Notes: generated by a model not told the origin, from the sequence alone. A DNA stretch of 64,000 nucleotides from Nemertoderma westbladi (GCA_032718475.1 JAUCBJ010000488.1:62001-126000), one strand, 5' to 3'. Shown: positions 52,001 to 63,375, numbered from the stretch's first letter. Numbers and translations are program-made.

Positions 52001-55000
52001 TTAGCGTGTCAGTGTCAGGGTGGTACAAGTAAAATAAAGTTAGCGGTGTCAGAGTCAGGGTGGTACAAGTAAAATAAAGTTAGCGGTGTCAGAGTCAGGG
52101 TGGTACAAGTAAAATAAAGTTAGCGGTGTCAGAGTCAGGGTGGTACAAGTAAAATAAAGTTAGCGGTGTCAGAGTCAGGGTGGTACAAGTAAAATAAAGT
52201 TAGCGGTGTCAGAGTCAGGGTGGTACAAGTAAAATAAAGTTAGCGGTGTCAGGGTGGTATAAGTAAAATAAAGTTAGCGGTGTCAGAGTCAGGGTGGTAC
52301 AAGTAAAACAAAGTTAGCGGTGTCAGTGTCAGGGTGGTACAAGTAAAATAAAGTTAGCGGTGTCAGTGTCAGGGTGGTACAAGTAAAATAAAGTTAGCGG
52401 TGTCAGAGTCAGGGTGGTACAAGTAAAATAAAGTTAGCGGTGTCAGAGTCAGGGTGGTACAAGTAAAATAAAGTTAGCGGTGTCAGAGTCAGGGTGGTAC
52501 AAGTAAAATAAAGTTAGCGGTGTCAGAGTCAGGGTGGTACAAGTAAAATAAAGTTAGCGGTGTCAGAGTCAGGGTGGTACAAGTAAAATAAAGTTAGCGG
52601 TGTCAGGGTGGTATAAGTAAAATAAAGTTAGCGGTGTCAGAGTCAGGGTGGTACAAGTAAAATAAAGTTAGCGGTGTCAGAGTCAGGGTGGTACAAGTAA
52701 AATAAAGTTAGCGGTGTCAGGGTGGTATAAGTAAAATAAAGTTAGCGGTGTCAGAGTCAGGGTGGTACAAGTAAAATAAAGTTAGCGGTGTCAGAGTCAG
52801 GGTGGTACAAGTAAAATAAAGTTAGCGGTGTCAGAGTCAGGGTGGTACAAGTAAAATAAAGTTAGCGGTGTCAGGGTGGTATAAGTAAAATAAAGTTAGC
52901 GGTGTCAGAGTCAGGGTGGTACAAGTAAAATAAAGTTAGCGGTGTCAGAGTCAGGGTGGTACAAGTAAAATAAAGTTAGCGGTGTCAGAGTCAGGGTGGT
53001 ACAAGTAAAATAAAGTTAGCGGTGTCAGAGTCAGGGTGGTACAAGTAAAATAAAGTTAGCGGTGTCAGGGTGGTATAAGTAAAATAAAGGTAGCGGTGTC
53101 AGTGTCAGGGTGGTACAAGTAAAATAAAGTTAGCGGTGTCAGTGTCAGGGTGGTACAAGTAAAATAAAGTTAGCGGTGTCAGTGTCAGGGTGGTACAAGT
53201 AAAATAAAGTTAGCGGTGTCAGAGTCAGGGTGGTACAAGTAAAATAAAGTTAGCGGTGTCAGTGTCAGGGTGGTACAAGTAAAATAAAGTTAGCGGTGTC
53301 AGAGTCAGGGTGGTACAAGTAAAACAAAGTTAGCGGTATCAGAGTCAGGGTGGTACAAGTAAAATAAAGTTAGCGGTGTCAGGGTGGTATAAGTAAAATA
53401 AAGTTAGCGGTGTCAGTGTCAGGGTGGTACAAGTAAAATAAAGTTAGCGGTGTCAGGGTGGTACAAGTAAAATAAAGTTAGCGGTGTCAGGGTGGTACAA
53501 GTAAAATAAAGGTAGCGGTGTCAGTGTCAGGGTGGTACAAGTAAAATAAAGTTAGCGGTGTCAGAGTCAGGGTGGTACAAGTAAAATAAAGTTAGCGGTG
53601 TCAGAGTCAGGGTGGTACAAGTAAAACAAAGTTAGCGGTATCAGAGTCAGGGTGGTACAAGTAAAATAAAGTTAGCGGTGTCAGGGTGGTATAAGTAAAA
53701 TAAAGTTAGCGGTGTCAGTGTCAGGGTGGTACAAGTAAAATAAAGTTAGCGGTGTCAGGGTGGTACAAGTAAAATAAAGTTAGCGGTGTCAGGGTGGTAC
53801 AAGTAAAATAAAGGTAGCGGTGTCAGTGTCAGGGTGGTAGAAGTAAAATAAAGTTAGCGGTGTCAGTGTCAGGGTGGTACAAGTAAAATAAAGTTAGCGG
53901 TGTCAGTGTCAGGGTGGTACAAGTAAAATAAAGTTAGCGGTGTCAGAGTCAGGGTGGTACAAGTAAAATAAAGTTAGCGGTGTCAGGGTGGTACAAGTAA
54001 AACAAAGTTAGCGGTGTCAGTGTCAGGGTGGTACAAGTAAAATAAAGTTAGCGGTGTCAGGGTGGTACAAGTAAAACAAAGTTAGCGGTGTCAGAGTCAG
54101 GGTGGTACAAGTAAAACAAAGTTAGCGGTATCAGAGTCAGGGTGGTACAAGTAAAATAAAGTTAGCGGTGTCAGAGTCAGGGTGGTAGAAGTAAAATAAA
54201 GTTAGCGGTGTCAGGGTGGTACAAGTAAAATAAAGGTAGCGGTGTCAGTGTCAGGGTGGTAGAAGTAAAATAAAGTTAGCGGTGTCAGAGTCAGGGTGGT
54301 ACAAGTAAAATAAAGTTAGCGGTGTCAGTGTCAGGGTGGTACAAGTAAAATAAAGTTAGCGGTGTCAGGGTGGTACAAGTAAAACAAAGTTAGCGGTGTC
54401 AGAGTCAGGGTGGTACAAGTAAAACAAAGTTAGCGGTATCAGTGTCAGGGTGGTAGAAGTAAAATAAAGTTAGCGGTGTCAGAGTCAGGGTGGTACAAGT
54501 AAAATAAAGTTAGCGGTGTCAGTGTCAGGGTGGTACAAGTAAAATAAAGTTAGCGGTGTCAGGGTGGTACAAGTAAAACAAAGTTAGCGGTGTCAGAGTC
54601 AGGGTGGTACAAGTAAAACAAAGTTAGCGGTATCAGAGTCAGGGTGGTACAAGTAAAATAAAGTTAGCGGTGTCAGAGTCAGGGTGGTACAAGTAAAATA
54701 AAGTTAGCGTGTCAGTGTCAGGGTGGTACAAGTAAAATAAAGTTAGCGTGTCAGTGTCAGGGTGGTACAAGTAAAATAAAGTTAGCGGTGTCAGAGTCAG
54801 GGTGGTACAAGTAAAATAAAGTTAGCGGTGTCAGAGTCAGGGTGGTACAAGTAAAATAAAGTTAGCGGTGTCAGAGTCAGGGTGGTACAAGTAAAATAAA
54901 GTTAGCGGTGTCAGAGTCAGGGTGGTACAAGTAAAATAAAGTTAGCGTGTCAGTGTCAGGGTGGTACAAGTAAAATAAAGTTAGCGGTGTCAGAGTCAGG

Positions 55001-55774
55001 GTGGTACAAGTAAAATAAAGTTAGCGGTGTCAGAGTCAGGGTGGTACAAGTAAAATAAAGTTAGCGGTGTCAGTGTCAGGGTGGTACAAGTAAAAAAATA
55101 AAGTTAGCGGTGTCAGTGTCAGGGTGGTACAAGTAAAATAAAGTTAGCGGTGTCAGTGTCAGGGTGGTACAAGTAAAATAAAGTTAGCGGTGTCAGAGTC
55201 AGGGTGGTATAAGTAAAATAAAGTTAGCGGTGTCAGAGTCAGGGTGGTACAAGTAAAATAAAGTTAGCGGTGTCAGGGTGGTACAAGTAAAATAAAGTTA
55301 GCGGTGTCAGAGTCAGGGTGGTACAAGTAAAATAAAGTTAGCGGTGTCAGGGTGGTACAAGTAAAATAAAGTTAGCGGTGTCAGAGTCAGGGTGGTACAA
55401 GTAAAATAAAGTTAGCGGTGTCAGAGTTAGGGTGGTACAAGTAAAATAAAGTTAGCGGTGTCAGAGTCAGGGTGGTACAAGTAAAATAAAGTTAGCGGTG
55501 TCAGGGTGGTATAAGTAAAATAAAGTTAGCGGTGTCAGAGTCAGGGTGGTAGAAGTAAAATAAAGTTAGCGGTGTCAGAGTCAGGGTGGTACAAGTAAAA
55601 TAAAGTTAGCGGTGTCAGAGTCAGGGTGGTACAAGTAAAATAAAGTTAGCGGTGTCAGAGTCAGGGTGGTACAAGTAAAACGAAGTTAGCGGTGTCAGTG
55701 TCAGGGTGGTACAAGTAAAATAAAGTTAGCGGTGTCAGAGTGAGGGTGGTACAAGTAAAATAAAGTGATCGGTA

Positions 55775-58168
<2,394 letters not shown>

Positions 58169-58175
58169 TCAGTAT

Positions 58176-58187
58176 TCAATTATTCAT
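58176..58187 (-). promoter_or_regulatory. Minimal upstream ORF in MAP4K3-like 5' leader
   Basis: An ATG AAT AAT TGA frame ends seven bases before the first in-frame kinase ATG. If transcription starts upstream of it, it would be a three-codon uORF next to the main start. A CCAAT word (minus strand, 58194-58190) sits just before it. The transcript start is unknown, so its role is only a possibility. Confidence 0.25.
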
Positions 58188-58970
58188 GGATTGGACGACC
58201 GCTACTGAACTGATACTGTGATATACGGTAGGCTATCTATCAGTATATAGGCAGATAGAACTATGCAGCCTATCTGTCCAAGTTTAGACGTGAGTTGTTC
58301 AGTTGTTGTTAAAACCTTAAAAGTTATGACAGTATGATCCAGACCAGCAACCAGCAGACCAGTGCGAGTGCAGCAGTGTTTAAAGTCGCCGACAGGATGC
58401 GCTGAACCTAGCACGATCAGGCGTTTCATTCAGGCTGCAGGCCTACGCCCCCACCTCGCCCTGCTGCCTACAAACCAAATACCGGTACCGGTTAGTGAAA
58501 TACTGAAATAGGCCTACAAGGAATAGGACTACAAGCACTGAAGCAAGCAGACCACAGACTGGCAGAAAAGTCTGCAAGTACTGAAGTACAGAAGTAGTGC
58601 AGTTGTTATACCAGTACAGCAGTATGCAGTATACAGCTACAGCCAAGCCAGACAGCTGCAATGATTTGGTAATTTACAGATTGTATAGTTTGTTGCAGTA
58701 CTCGTACAGTCGTACTGTAGACCACTTAAGTACTATACAATCAATCAAACAAGGCACTGTCAATTAAACAAGCTGACAAGTACGGTAGGAAGCCATGCAA
58801 CTGCCATAGCCGCAATATCAACTGCAATATGATAATTTGCGAAAACAAAAGCAATAGTAACACAAGTAAAAGTAATAAAAACGTCCAACGCAACAATTAC
58901 CTGATGTATTGATCTATTATTATTCATTTATCTAAAATCACCGTAATCATTTATTACAAATAATAAAATA
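58188..58970. other. Region 5' of the kinase gene, no gene recognised
   Basis: This is unique, AT-rich DNA with a patch rich in GTAC/CAGTA words at about 58,540-58,760. It should hold the leader and promoter of the kinase gene, but no TATA box, initiator or CpG-rich core can be assigned with confidence. The short frames here show no protein similarity. Confidence 0.5.
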
Positions 58971-59079
58971 ATAATTAAGTAATTGTGGTGGGGTGGAATG
59001 ACGGTGTATCAAAAATTAAAAATTTACAGTAAATATATATAAATGCGCTCTGTACATAGCGAAAAATATCAACCGAACG

Positions 59080-59160
59080 TATTGGGGTTCGATCCCGGTA
59101 CCTACCTACACTAGGTTTCAAATTCCGGTTATCTTCCGTCAGCCGCTGAGCTAATAGGAT
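59080..59160 (-). repeat. tRNA-derived SINE head (Pol III A and B boxes)
   Basis: On the minus strand a perfect A box (TAGCTCAGCGG, 59153-59143) is followed by a B box (GATCGAACC, 59094-59086) about 59 bases later. The sequence cannot form a 7-bp acceptor stem, so it is a tRNA-derived SINE or tRNA relic rather than a functional tRNA gene. Confidence 0.5.
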
Positions 59161-59279
59161 GGAATAACGTTGTTGTACTGTTAGACTTTTCTTGCCGATA
59201 GTACTTTCTTTTGAGTGATATAGATAAAAGATCAACAAATTAATATCCCACTCTATAGCGAATAAATTTCTTCATTCGC

Positions 59280-59385
59280 CCTGGTGGTTCGCGTTCTGCG
59301 GTCTTCGACACAACACCAACAGAGCTGAAGATACCCGGAGTTTAGAAACCTGCAGTAGGTACCGGGTTCGACTCCCATATATGTA
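59280..59385 (+). repeat. Possible degenerate tRNA-derived repeat
   Basis: A B-box-like word GGGTTCGACTCCC occurs at about 59,366-59,378. A convincing A box is not seen upstream, only a TGGTTCGCG-type word near 59,284. It is probably an older relative of the neighbouring SINE heads. Confidence 0.3.
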
Positions 59386-59445
59386 GGTTTGGCTGATAGT
59401 TCACACACTATGAAGAGTGTTATAATTCAAATATATTATAAATAA

Positions 59446-59518
59446 GCGCCATGGTGTAGTGGTCAGCCATACCTGAACGTTTATCGGTAGACGCGTGTTC
59501 GATCCCCGCTGGTGGCGA
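59446..59518 (+). repeat. tRNA-like 73-nt module (SINE head or tRNA pseudogene)
   Basis: The A box TGGTGTAGTGG (59453-59463) and B box GTTCGATCC (59498-59506) are both intact, and the total length of 73 fits a tRNA. Folding gives five of seven acceptor pairs and four of five T-stem pairs, but the D and anticodon stems do not form. A functional tRNA is therefore unlikely; a Pol III-transcribed SINE head is the better call. The same A-box 11-mer recurs on the minus strand at 60864-60854. Confidence 0.5.
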
Positions 59519-59629
59519 ATTCATTTTTTCCGCTCCATTTGCTATACAGTTGGGTCATCCTAAGTCCTGTTTAAATTACTTAATAATTTATACAATCTAT
59601 GGATGTTAAAATCACATAAACAATAAAAT

Positions 59630-59671
59630 AAAATAATGTTAATAAATTGTGTTAGAGTGAGGTGGTCAAAT
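59630..59671 (+). repeat. Diverged solo unit related to the 40-bp satellite
   Basis: The segment begins AAAATAATGTTA, identical to a satellite variant (for example near 283). After a short insertion it continues GTGTTAGAGTGAGGTGGTCA, which aligns with the satellite's GTGTCAGAGTCAGGGTGGTA with few changes. It lies about 3.9 kb from the array edge, on the other side of the first four kinase exons, in the same orientation. Confidence 0.45.
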
Positions 59672-60008
59672 ATTTTTCTCTGAAATTGTTTCACTTTGTA
59701 TGACCGCTATATGACCTGCACAGTTGGCCAAAAATCGGTAATAAGTAAAATAAGTAATAAGTAAATAATCGGTGTATCAACGTACAGGGATAGTATTAAC
59801 AGTTCCGTTTCAGATGTTGTGTTTCAGATATCAAACAGGTCTACGTCTTACAGTACGGTAACTCCAACAAATTACGGCTAGAGTTCCGTATGCAGTCGCA
59901 TTTGATATTGATCTCAAAATTAATGACAAAAATTATAGTTTGCACACTCTTTTGGGGCATGGTACATACAGTATATTAAAACGTGCTGAAATGCACTTTG
60001 AAATGCAC

Positions 60009-60118
60009 AGGGATGACCGAGTTATTTGGTTCGGTACCGAATTTTGCCGAATACAGTAGGTCTATGGCATATTTGATTCGGGCCGAAATTTAAAATTTGG
60101 TTTGCCGATTAATAATAA
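60009..60118 (+). repeat. Dispersed repeat copy B (AGGGATGACCGA type)
   Basis: This is the second copy of the repeat seen at 57880. It starts AGGGATGACCGAGTTATTTG and is followed by GGTTCGGTACCGAATTT and related GCCGA/TTCGG words. The outer boundaries are uncertain. Confidence 0.4.
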
Positions 60119-60207
60119 TTGGATCCAAGCGCCCCGCCCCCTCTCGTGACACCTCTGATTACTAATTACTCTTACCTATATCCAGCAGTCTGCAGTTCCA
60201 TAGTCTG

Positions 60208-60220
60208 CCACTAGAGGGCG
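60208..60220 (+). promoter_or_regulatory. CTCF-like motif 1
   Basis: CCACTAGAGGGCG matches the bilaterian CTCF core CCASYAGRKGGCR at every position. It is the first of three motifs with the same orientation and near-equal spacing. Confidence 0.5.
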
Positions 60221-60447
60221 TATTATCTGAAAATTAACATCTTCTCTTAACAATCTTTGCAGATTTACAATCCGCAAAACTATGAAGCCATATTGCTTAA
60301 GAGTTCTGAGGGGCGAGCCATGAGGCAAGATGTTTGAGACTTTTTTAGATATATTATTACTTAATTTTGACCCCCCAGTCGGTATCTATTACAATGTAGG
60401 CTATATCTTTTACGGAGTTGCAGAGTAGGCTGAAGTTCCCCAGTCTG

Positions 60448-60460
60448 CCGCAAGAGGGCG
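60448..60460 (+). promoter_or_regulatory. CTCF-like motif 2
   Basis: CCGCAAGAGGGCG lies 240 bp after motif 1 in the second tandem unit. It keeps the AGAGGGCG core. Confidence 0.45.
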
Positions 60461-60685
60461 TATTATTTGAAAATTAACACCTTCTCTAACTTTGTTATTT
60501 ACAATCCGCAAAACTATGAAGCTATATTGCTTAGGATTTCTGAGGGGCGAGCTATGAGGCAAGATGTTTGAGACTTATTTAGATATAGTATTACTTAATT
60601 TTGACCCCCCGCAGTTGGTATCTATTATACAATATAGGCTATATATTTTGCGGAGTCACAGAGTAGTCTGAAGTTCCCCAGTCTG

Positions 60686-60698
60686 CCGCTAGTGGGCG
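60686..60698 (+). promoter_or_regulatory. CTCF-like motif 3 (weaker)
   Basis: CCGCTAGTGGGCG lies 238 bp after motif 2 and has one change in the core (AGTGGGCG). Confidence 0.35.
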
Positions 60699-60774
60699 AA
60701 ATGTCTCAAAGTGAAAACCATACAGTAGCCATGAATTGGTTACTAGGCAATAATACTGCATTTTGCAAAATTTG

Positions 60775-60870
60775 GCCTATTGCTGACCGAACGAAAACTG
60801 CCCTGGTCGATGCAGGGATCCCATGACCTACGGGAGATGTGAATTCAACGCAACCACTACACCAAGGTGG
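60775..60870 (-). repeat. tRNA-derived SINE fragment
   Basis: On the minus strand, the A box TGGTGTAGTGG (60864-60854) is followed by a degraded B box region GGTCATGGGATCCCTGC and then CGACCAGGGCAG. The A box is identical to the one at 59453. The open frame through this region is a chance product of the SINE. Confidence 0.5.
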
Positions 60871-60976
60871 AATAGTAACGTTCGAATTTGTTCGTTGACG
60901 TTCGAATTTGTAAGACTCTGATTTAAGACCTGAGGCACTCCTATGCCTCACTGAGGCACAGACTATGCCTCACTGA

Positions 60977-62292
60977 TCGCGAGATAAATGATTAACTCGC
61001 GAGAAAATTATCAAACTCGCGAGAAAATTATTAAACTCGCGAGAAAATCATTAAACTCGCGAGAAAAATGATTAAACTCGCGAGAAAATAATTCATATCG
61101 CGAGATAAATTATTTAACTCGCGAGAAATTAATTAATCTCGCGAGATAAATGATTAAACTCGCGAGAAATTAATTAATCTCGCGAGATAAATGAGTAGAC
61201 TCGCGAGAAAATAATTAATCTCGCGAGATAAATGATTAAACTCGCGAGAAAATAATTAAACTCGCGAGATAAATTATTAAACTCGCGAGAAATTAATTAA
61301 TCTCGCGAGATAAATGATTAAACTCGCGAGAAATTAATTAATCTCGCGAGATAAATTATTAAACTCGCTAGAAATTAATTAATCTCGCGAGATAAATTAT
61401 TAAACTCGCGAGAAATTAATTAATCTCGCGAGATAAATGATTAGACTCGCGAGAAAATAATTAATCTCGCGAGATAAATTATTAAACTCGCGAGAAATTA
61501 ATTAATCTCGCGAGATAAATTATTAAACTCGCGAGAAATTAATTAATCTCGCGAGATAAATGATTAGACTCGCGAGAAAATAATTAATCTCGCGAGATAA
61601 ATTATTAAACTCGCGAGAAAATCATTAAACTCGCGAGAAAAATGATTAAATTCTCGAGAAAATAATTAATATCGCGAGATAAATTATTAAACTCGCGAGA
61701 AATTAATTAATCTCGCGAGATAAATGATTAAACTCGCGAGAAATTAATTAATCTCGCGAGATAAATGAGTAGACTCGCGAGAAAATAATTAATCTCGCGA
61801 GATAAATGATTAAACTCGCGAGAAAATAATTAAACTCGCGAGATAAATTATTAAACTCGCGAGAAATTAATTAATCTCGCGAGATAAATGATTAAACTCG
61901 CGAGAAATTAATTAATCTCGCGAGATAAATTATTAAACTCGCGAGAAATTAATTAATCTCGCGAGATAAATTATTAAACTCGCGAGAAATTAATTAAACT
62001 CGCGAGAAAATAATTAAACTCGCGAGAAAATAATTAATCTCGCGAGATAAAAGATTAAACTCGCGAGATAAATGATTAAACTCGCGAGAAAATAATTAAT
62101 ATCGCGAGATAAATTATTAAACTCGCGAGATAAAAGATTAAACTCGCGAGATAAATGATTAAACTCGCGAGAAAATAATTAAACTCTCGAGAATATAATT
62201 AATCTCGCGAGATAAATGATTAAACTCGCGAGAAAATAATTAATCTCGCGAGATAAATTATTAAACTCGCGAGAAAAATACACATCTCGCGA
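60977..62292 (+). repeat. Left arm: 20-bp palindrome minisatellite
   Basis: About 65 repeats, each about 20 bp, have CTCGCGAG at the centre and AT-rich linkers such as AAATTAATTAA or ATAAATTATTAA. Alternate linkers make a 40-bp dimer. The complete decamer TCTCGCGAGA occurs in many units. A longer internal duplication of about 574 bp is marked by ATGAGTAGAC at 61191 and 61765. Confidence 0.9.
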
Positions 62293-62535
62293 AAAAAATC
62301 GCGATTGGCTGTTAATTGGGACAGTAGGAAACGGCCATCCAATAGCAGCAGAGGAAATACCCTTATAGGTGCAATAGGGATATATATATAATAGGTATTA
62401 AATAGGCCTTCTTTCTATATCATTCATTTCAGCATACCGTAACCTCTGCCTCCTGTCTGTATTAAGGGGCGTCGTGTCGAGTTTAGGGAAGCATGTTTGT
62501 TTAAATGTATACGTTAATACGTAGCATGTTTGTTA
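62293..62535. other. Unique spacer of the foldback element
   Basis: This is about 240 bp between the inverted arms. It has an inverted CCAAT word (GATTGGCT, near 62,304), a direct CCAAT word (ATCCAATAG, near 62,337), a short TATATATA run near 62,380 and no open frame of note. Together with the flanking TCTCGCGAGA words it has a promoter-like look, but no gene starts nearby. Confidence 0.4.
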
Positions 62536-62833
62536 TTTTCTCGCGAATTTAATCATTTTTCTAGCGAGTTTAATAATTTATCTCGAGATATTAATTATTT
62601 TCTCGCGAGTTTAATCATTTATCTCGCGAGTTTAATTAATTTCTCGCGAGTTTAATCATTTATCTCGCGAAATTAATTATTTTTTCGCGAGTTTAATCAT
62701 TTATCTCGCGAGATTTATAATTGTCTAGCGAATTTAATCATTTTTCTCGCGAGTTTAATGATTTTCTCGCGAGTTTGATAATTTTCTCGCGAGTTTGATA
62801 ATTTTCTCGCGAGTTTAATCATTTATCTCGCGA
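62536..62833 (-). repeat. Right arm: inverted 20-bp palindrome minisatellite
   Basis: About 15 units run in the opposite sense to the left arm. They are more diverged internally (CTAGCGAG, CTCGAGATA variants), but the outermost 101 bp match the left terminus closely. Confidence 0.9.
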
Positions 62834-63375
62834 CTAAATTCAGAAGAATATCAAGGGGAATTAAAATGTCGAATAAAAATACTAAAAGTATGCCATAGTA
62901 TACCAGTACAGTACATCAGAAAATCAACGGGCTTTGGAACTTCGAAAAATTGTCAAGTGGGTGTACTGAAACAGATTTACCCGAAAATGCCGGTTGTTTA
63001 TCAGTTTGTAAATTGCGACAATATAGTCTCTGCGACTATAAAATCAATTAAACACGCCATCGAAATAAATTAAAAAGCACAGCCATATATTTATAAGGTG
63101 TAATAAGCACATTAGGGGAGCACAAGTTAATCTAAATTGTTTTATTAATATTAATATTTTGTGAAAATAGAATAGATTGTAAGGCAAAGTTAGCTTTGTT
63201 CCAAGGGATGGCAAAACTGCAGCACAATAAATCAATTTTAAACAATTGCCATTAAACAAGGTATAAATAAAAATTGCATTTAACTAGTAATCAATTGGAC
63301 AGTTAATTTATTTAATAGTAACTAAGTAGGGAAATTATTACAACAACGAAGTCGGTTAGATAATTTATAATTTAC
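62834..63375 (-). other. 3' flank / 3' UTR of USP8-like gene
   Basis: This is AT-rich, non-coding sequence downstream of the protease stop codon. It carries at least two AATAAA words on the minus strand (63312-63307 and 63146-63141). No further gene is seen. Confidence 0.6.
63307..63312 (-). terminator. Candidate poly(A) signal for USP8-like gene
   Basis: AATAAA lies on the minus strand about 65 bases beyond the stop codon. A second one at 63146-63141 is an alternative. Which one is used cannot be told from sequence. Confidence 0.4.

Larger units (their letters stand above)
1..55774 (+). repeat. Giant 40-bp satellite array (about 1,400 units)
   Basis: This is a head-to-tail tandem array of a 40-bp unit; a consensus copy is at 121-160. 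The unit reads as an A-rich start (AAAATAAAG), then the hexamers TTAGCG, GTGTCA, GAGTCA and GGGTGG, then TACAAGT. All copies have the same orientation and no other DNA interrupts them. Composition of the consensus is 14 A, 9 T, 13 G and 4 C, so the plus strand is purine- and G-rich, and it contains neither CT nor CC. Common variants are A or T in GTCA-G(A/T)G, AAAACAAAG for AAAATAAAG, a 39-bp form lacking one G (321-359), and a 34-bp form lacking AGAGTC (480-513). No long open frame exists because 40 is not a multiple of 3 and stops occur in each frame. The array runs off the left edge. The right edge is sharp: the last clean unit ends near 55,756 and a decayed partial unit follows. By position it lies within intron 4 of the MAP4K3-like gene. 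Confidence 0.98.
60183..60700 (+). repeat. Tandem duplication, about 240-bp unit, 2.2 copies
   Basis: Two full units (about 60,183-60,418 and 60,419-60,656) and the start of a third (60,657-60,700) share long segments. These include the GAAAATTAACA, TTTACAATCCGCAAAACTAT, GAGGCAAGATGTTTGAGAC and TTAATTTTGACCCCCC words. Each unit begins with an AGTCTGCC word leading into a CTCF-like motif. No coding potential is evident. Confidence 0.85.
60977..62833. mobile_element. Foldback-type element with CTCGCGAG repeat arms
   Basis: A 1,857-bp element starts TCGCGAGATAAATGATT and ends with the inverted form. The outer 100 bp at the left (60977-61076) and 101 bp at the right (62733-62833) are inverted repeats differing by about two changes, with the same order of internal variants (ATCAAA, ATTAAA or ATCAAA, CATTAAA, AATGATTAAA). 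Inward, both arms continue as arrays of a 20-bp repeat centred on CTCGCGAG: a long left arm (to about 62,292) and a shorter, inverted right arm (from about 62,536). A 240-bp unique spacer separates them. This resembles foldback (FB-type) DNA elements, whose long inverted ends are built from short direct repeats. It has no transposase. No clean target-site duplication is visible (left flank CACTGA, right flank CTAAAT). Confidence 0.7.

Noticed and set aside
1-55774. CRISPR array
   Set aside because: The repeat is contiguous with no unique spacers, the unit is 40 bp throughout, and neighbouring genes are spliced animal genes.
1-55774. Telomere or subtelomere made of TTAGGG
   Set aside because: TTAGGG occurs only as a minority variant inside a 40-bp unit, and the array lies next to kinase exons in matching orientation; nothing shows a chromosome end.
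1-55774. Protein-coding tandem repeat
   Set aside because: The 40-bp period shifts the frame and stop codons (TAA, TAG) recur within every three units; no long frame exists on either strand.
1-55774. G-quadruplex-forming array
   Set aside because: The plus strand is G-rich, but each unit has only one GGG run, separated by about 37 bases from the next, so stable quadruplexes are not expected.
58202-58661. Two minus-strand frames of 72-75 residues upstream of the kinase
   Set aside because: They have no recognisable motif, are rich in low-complexity GTAC sequence and are not linked to a splice pattern.
59446-59518. Functional tRNA gene
   Set aside because: Length and A/B boxes fit, but the D stem, anticodon stem and outer acceptor pairs do not form.
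60706-60951. 81-residue minus-strand frame
   Set aside because: It coincides with a tRNA-derived SINE fragment and has no protein similarity.
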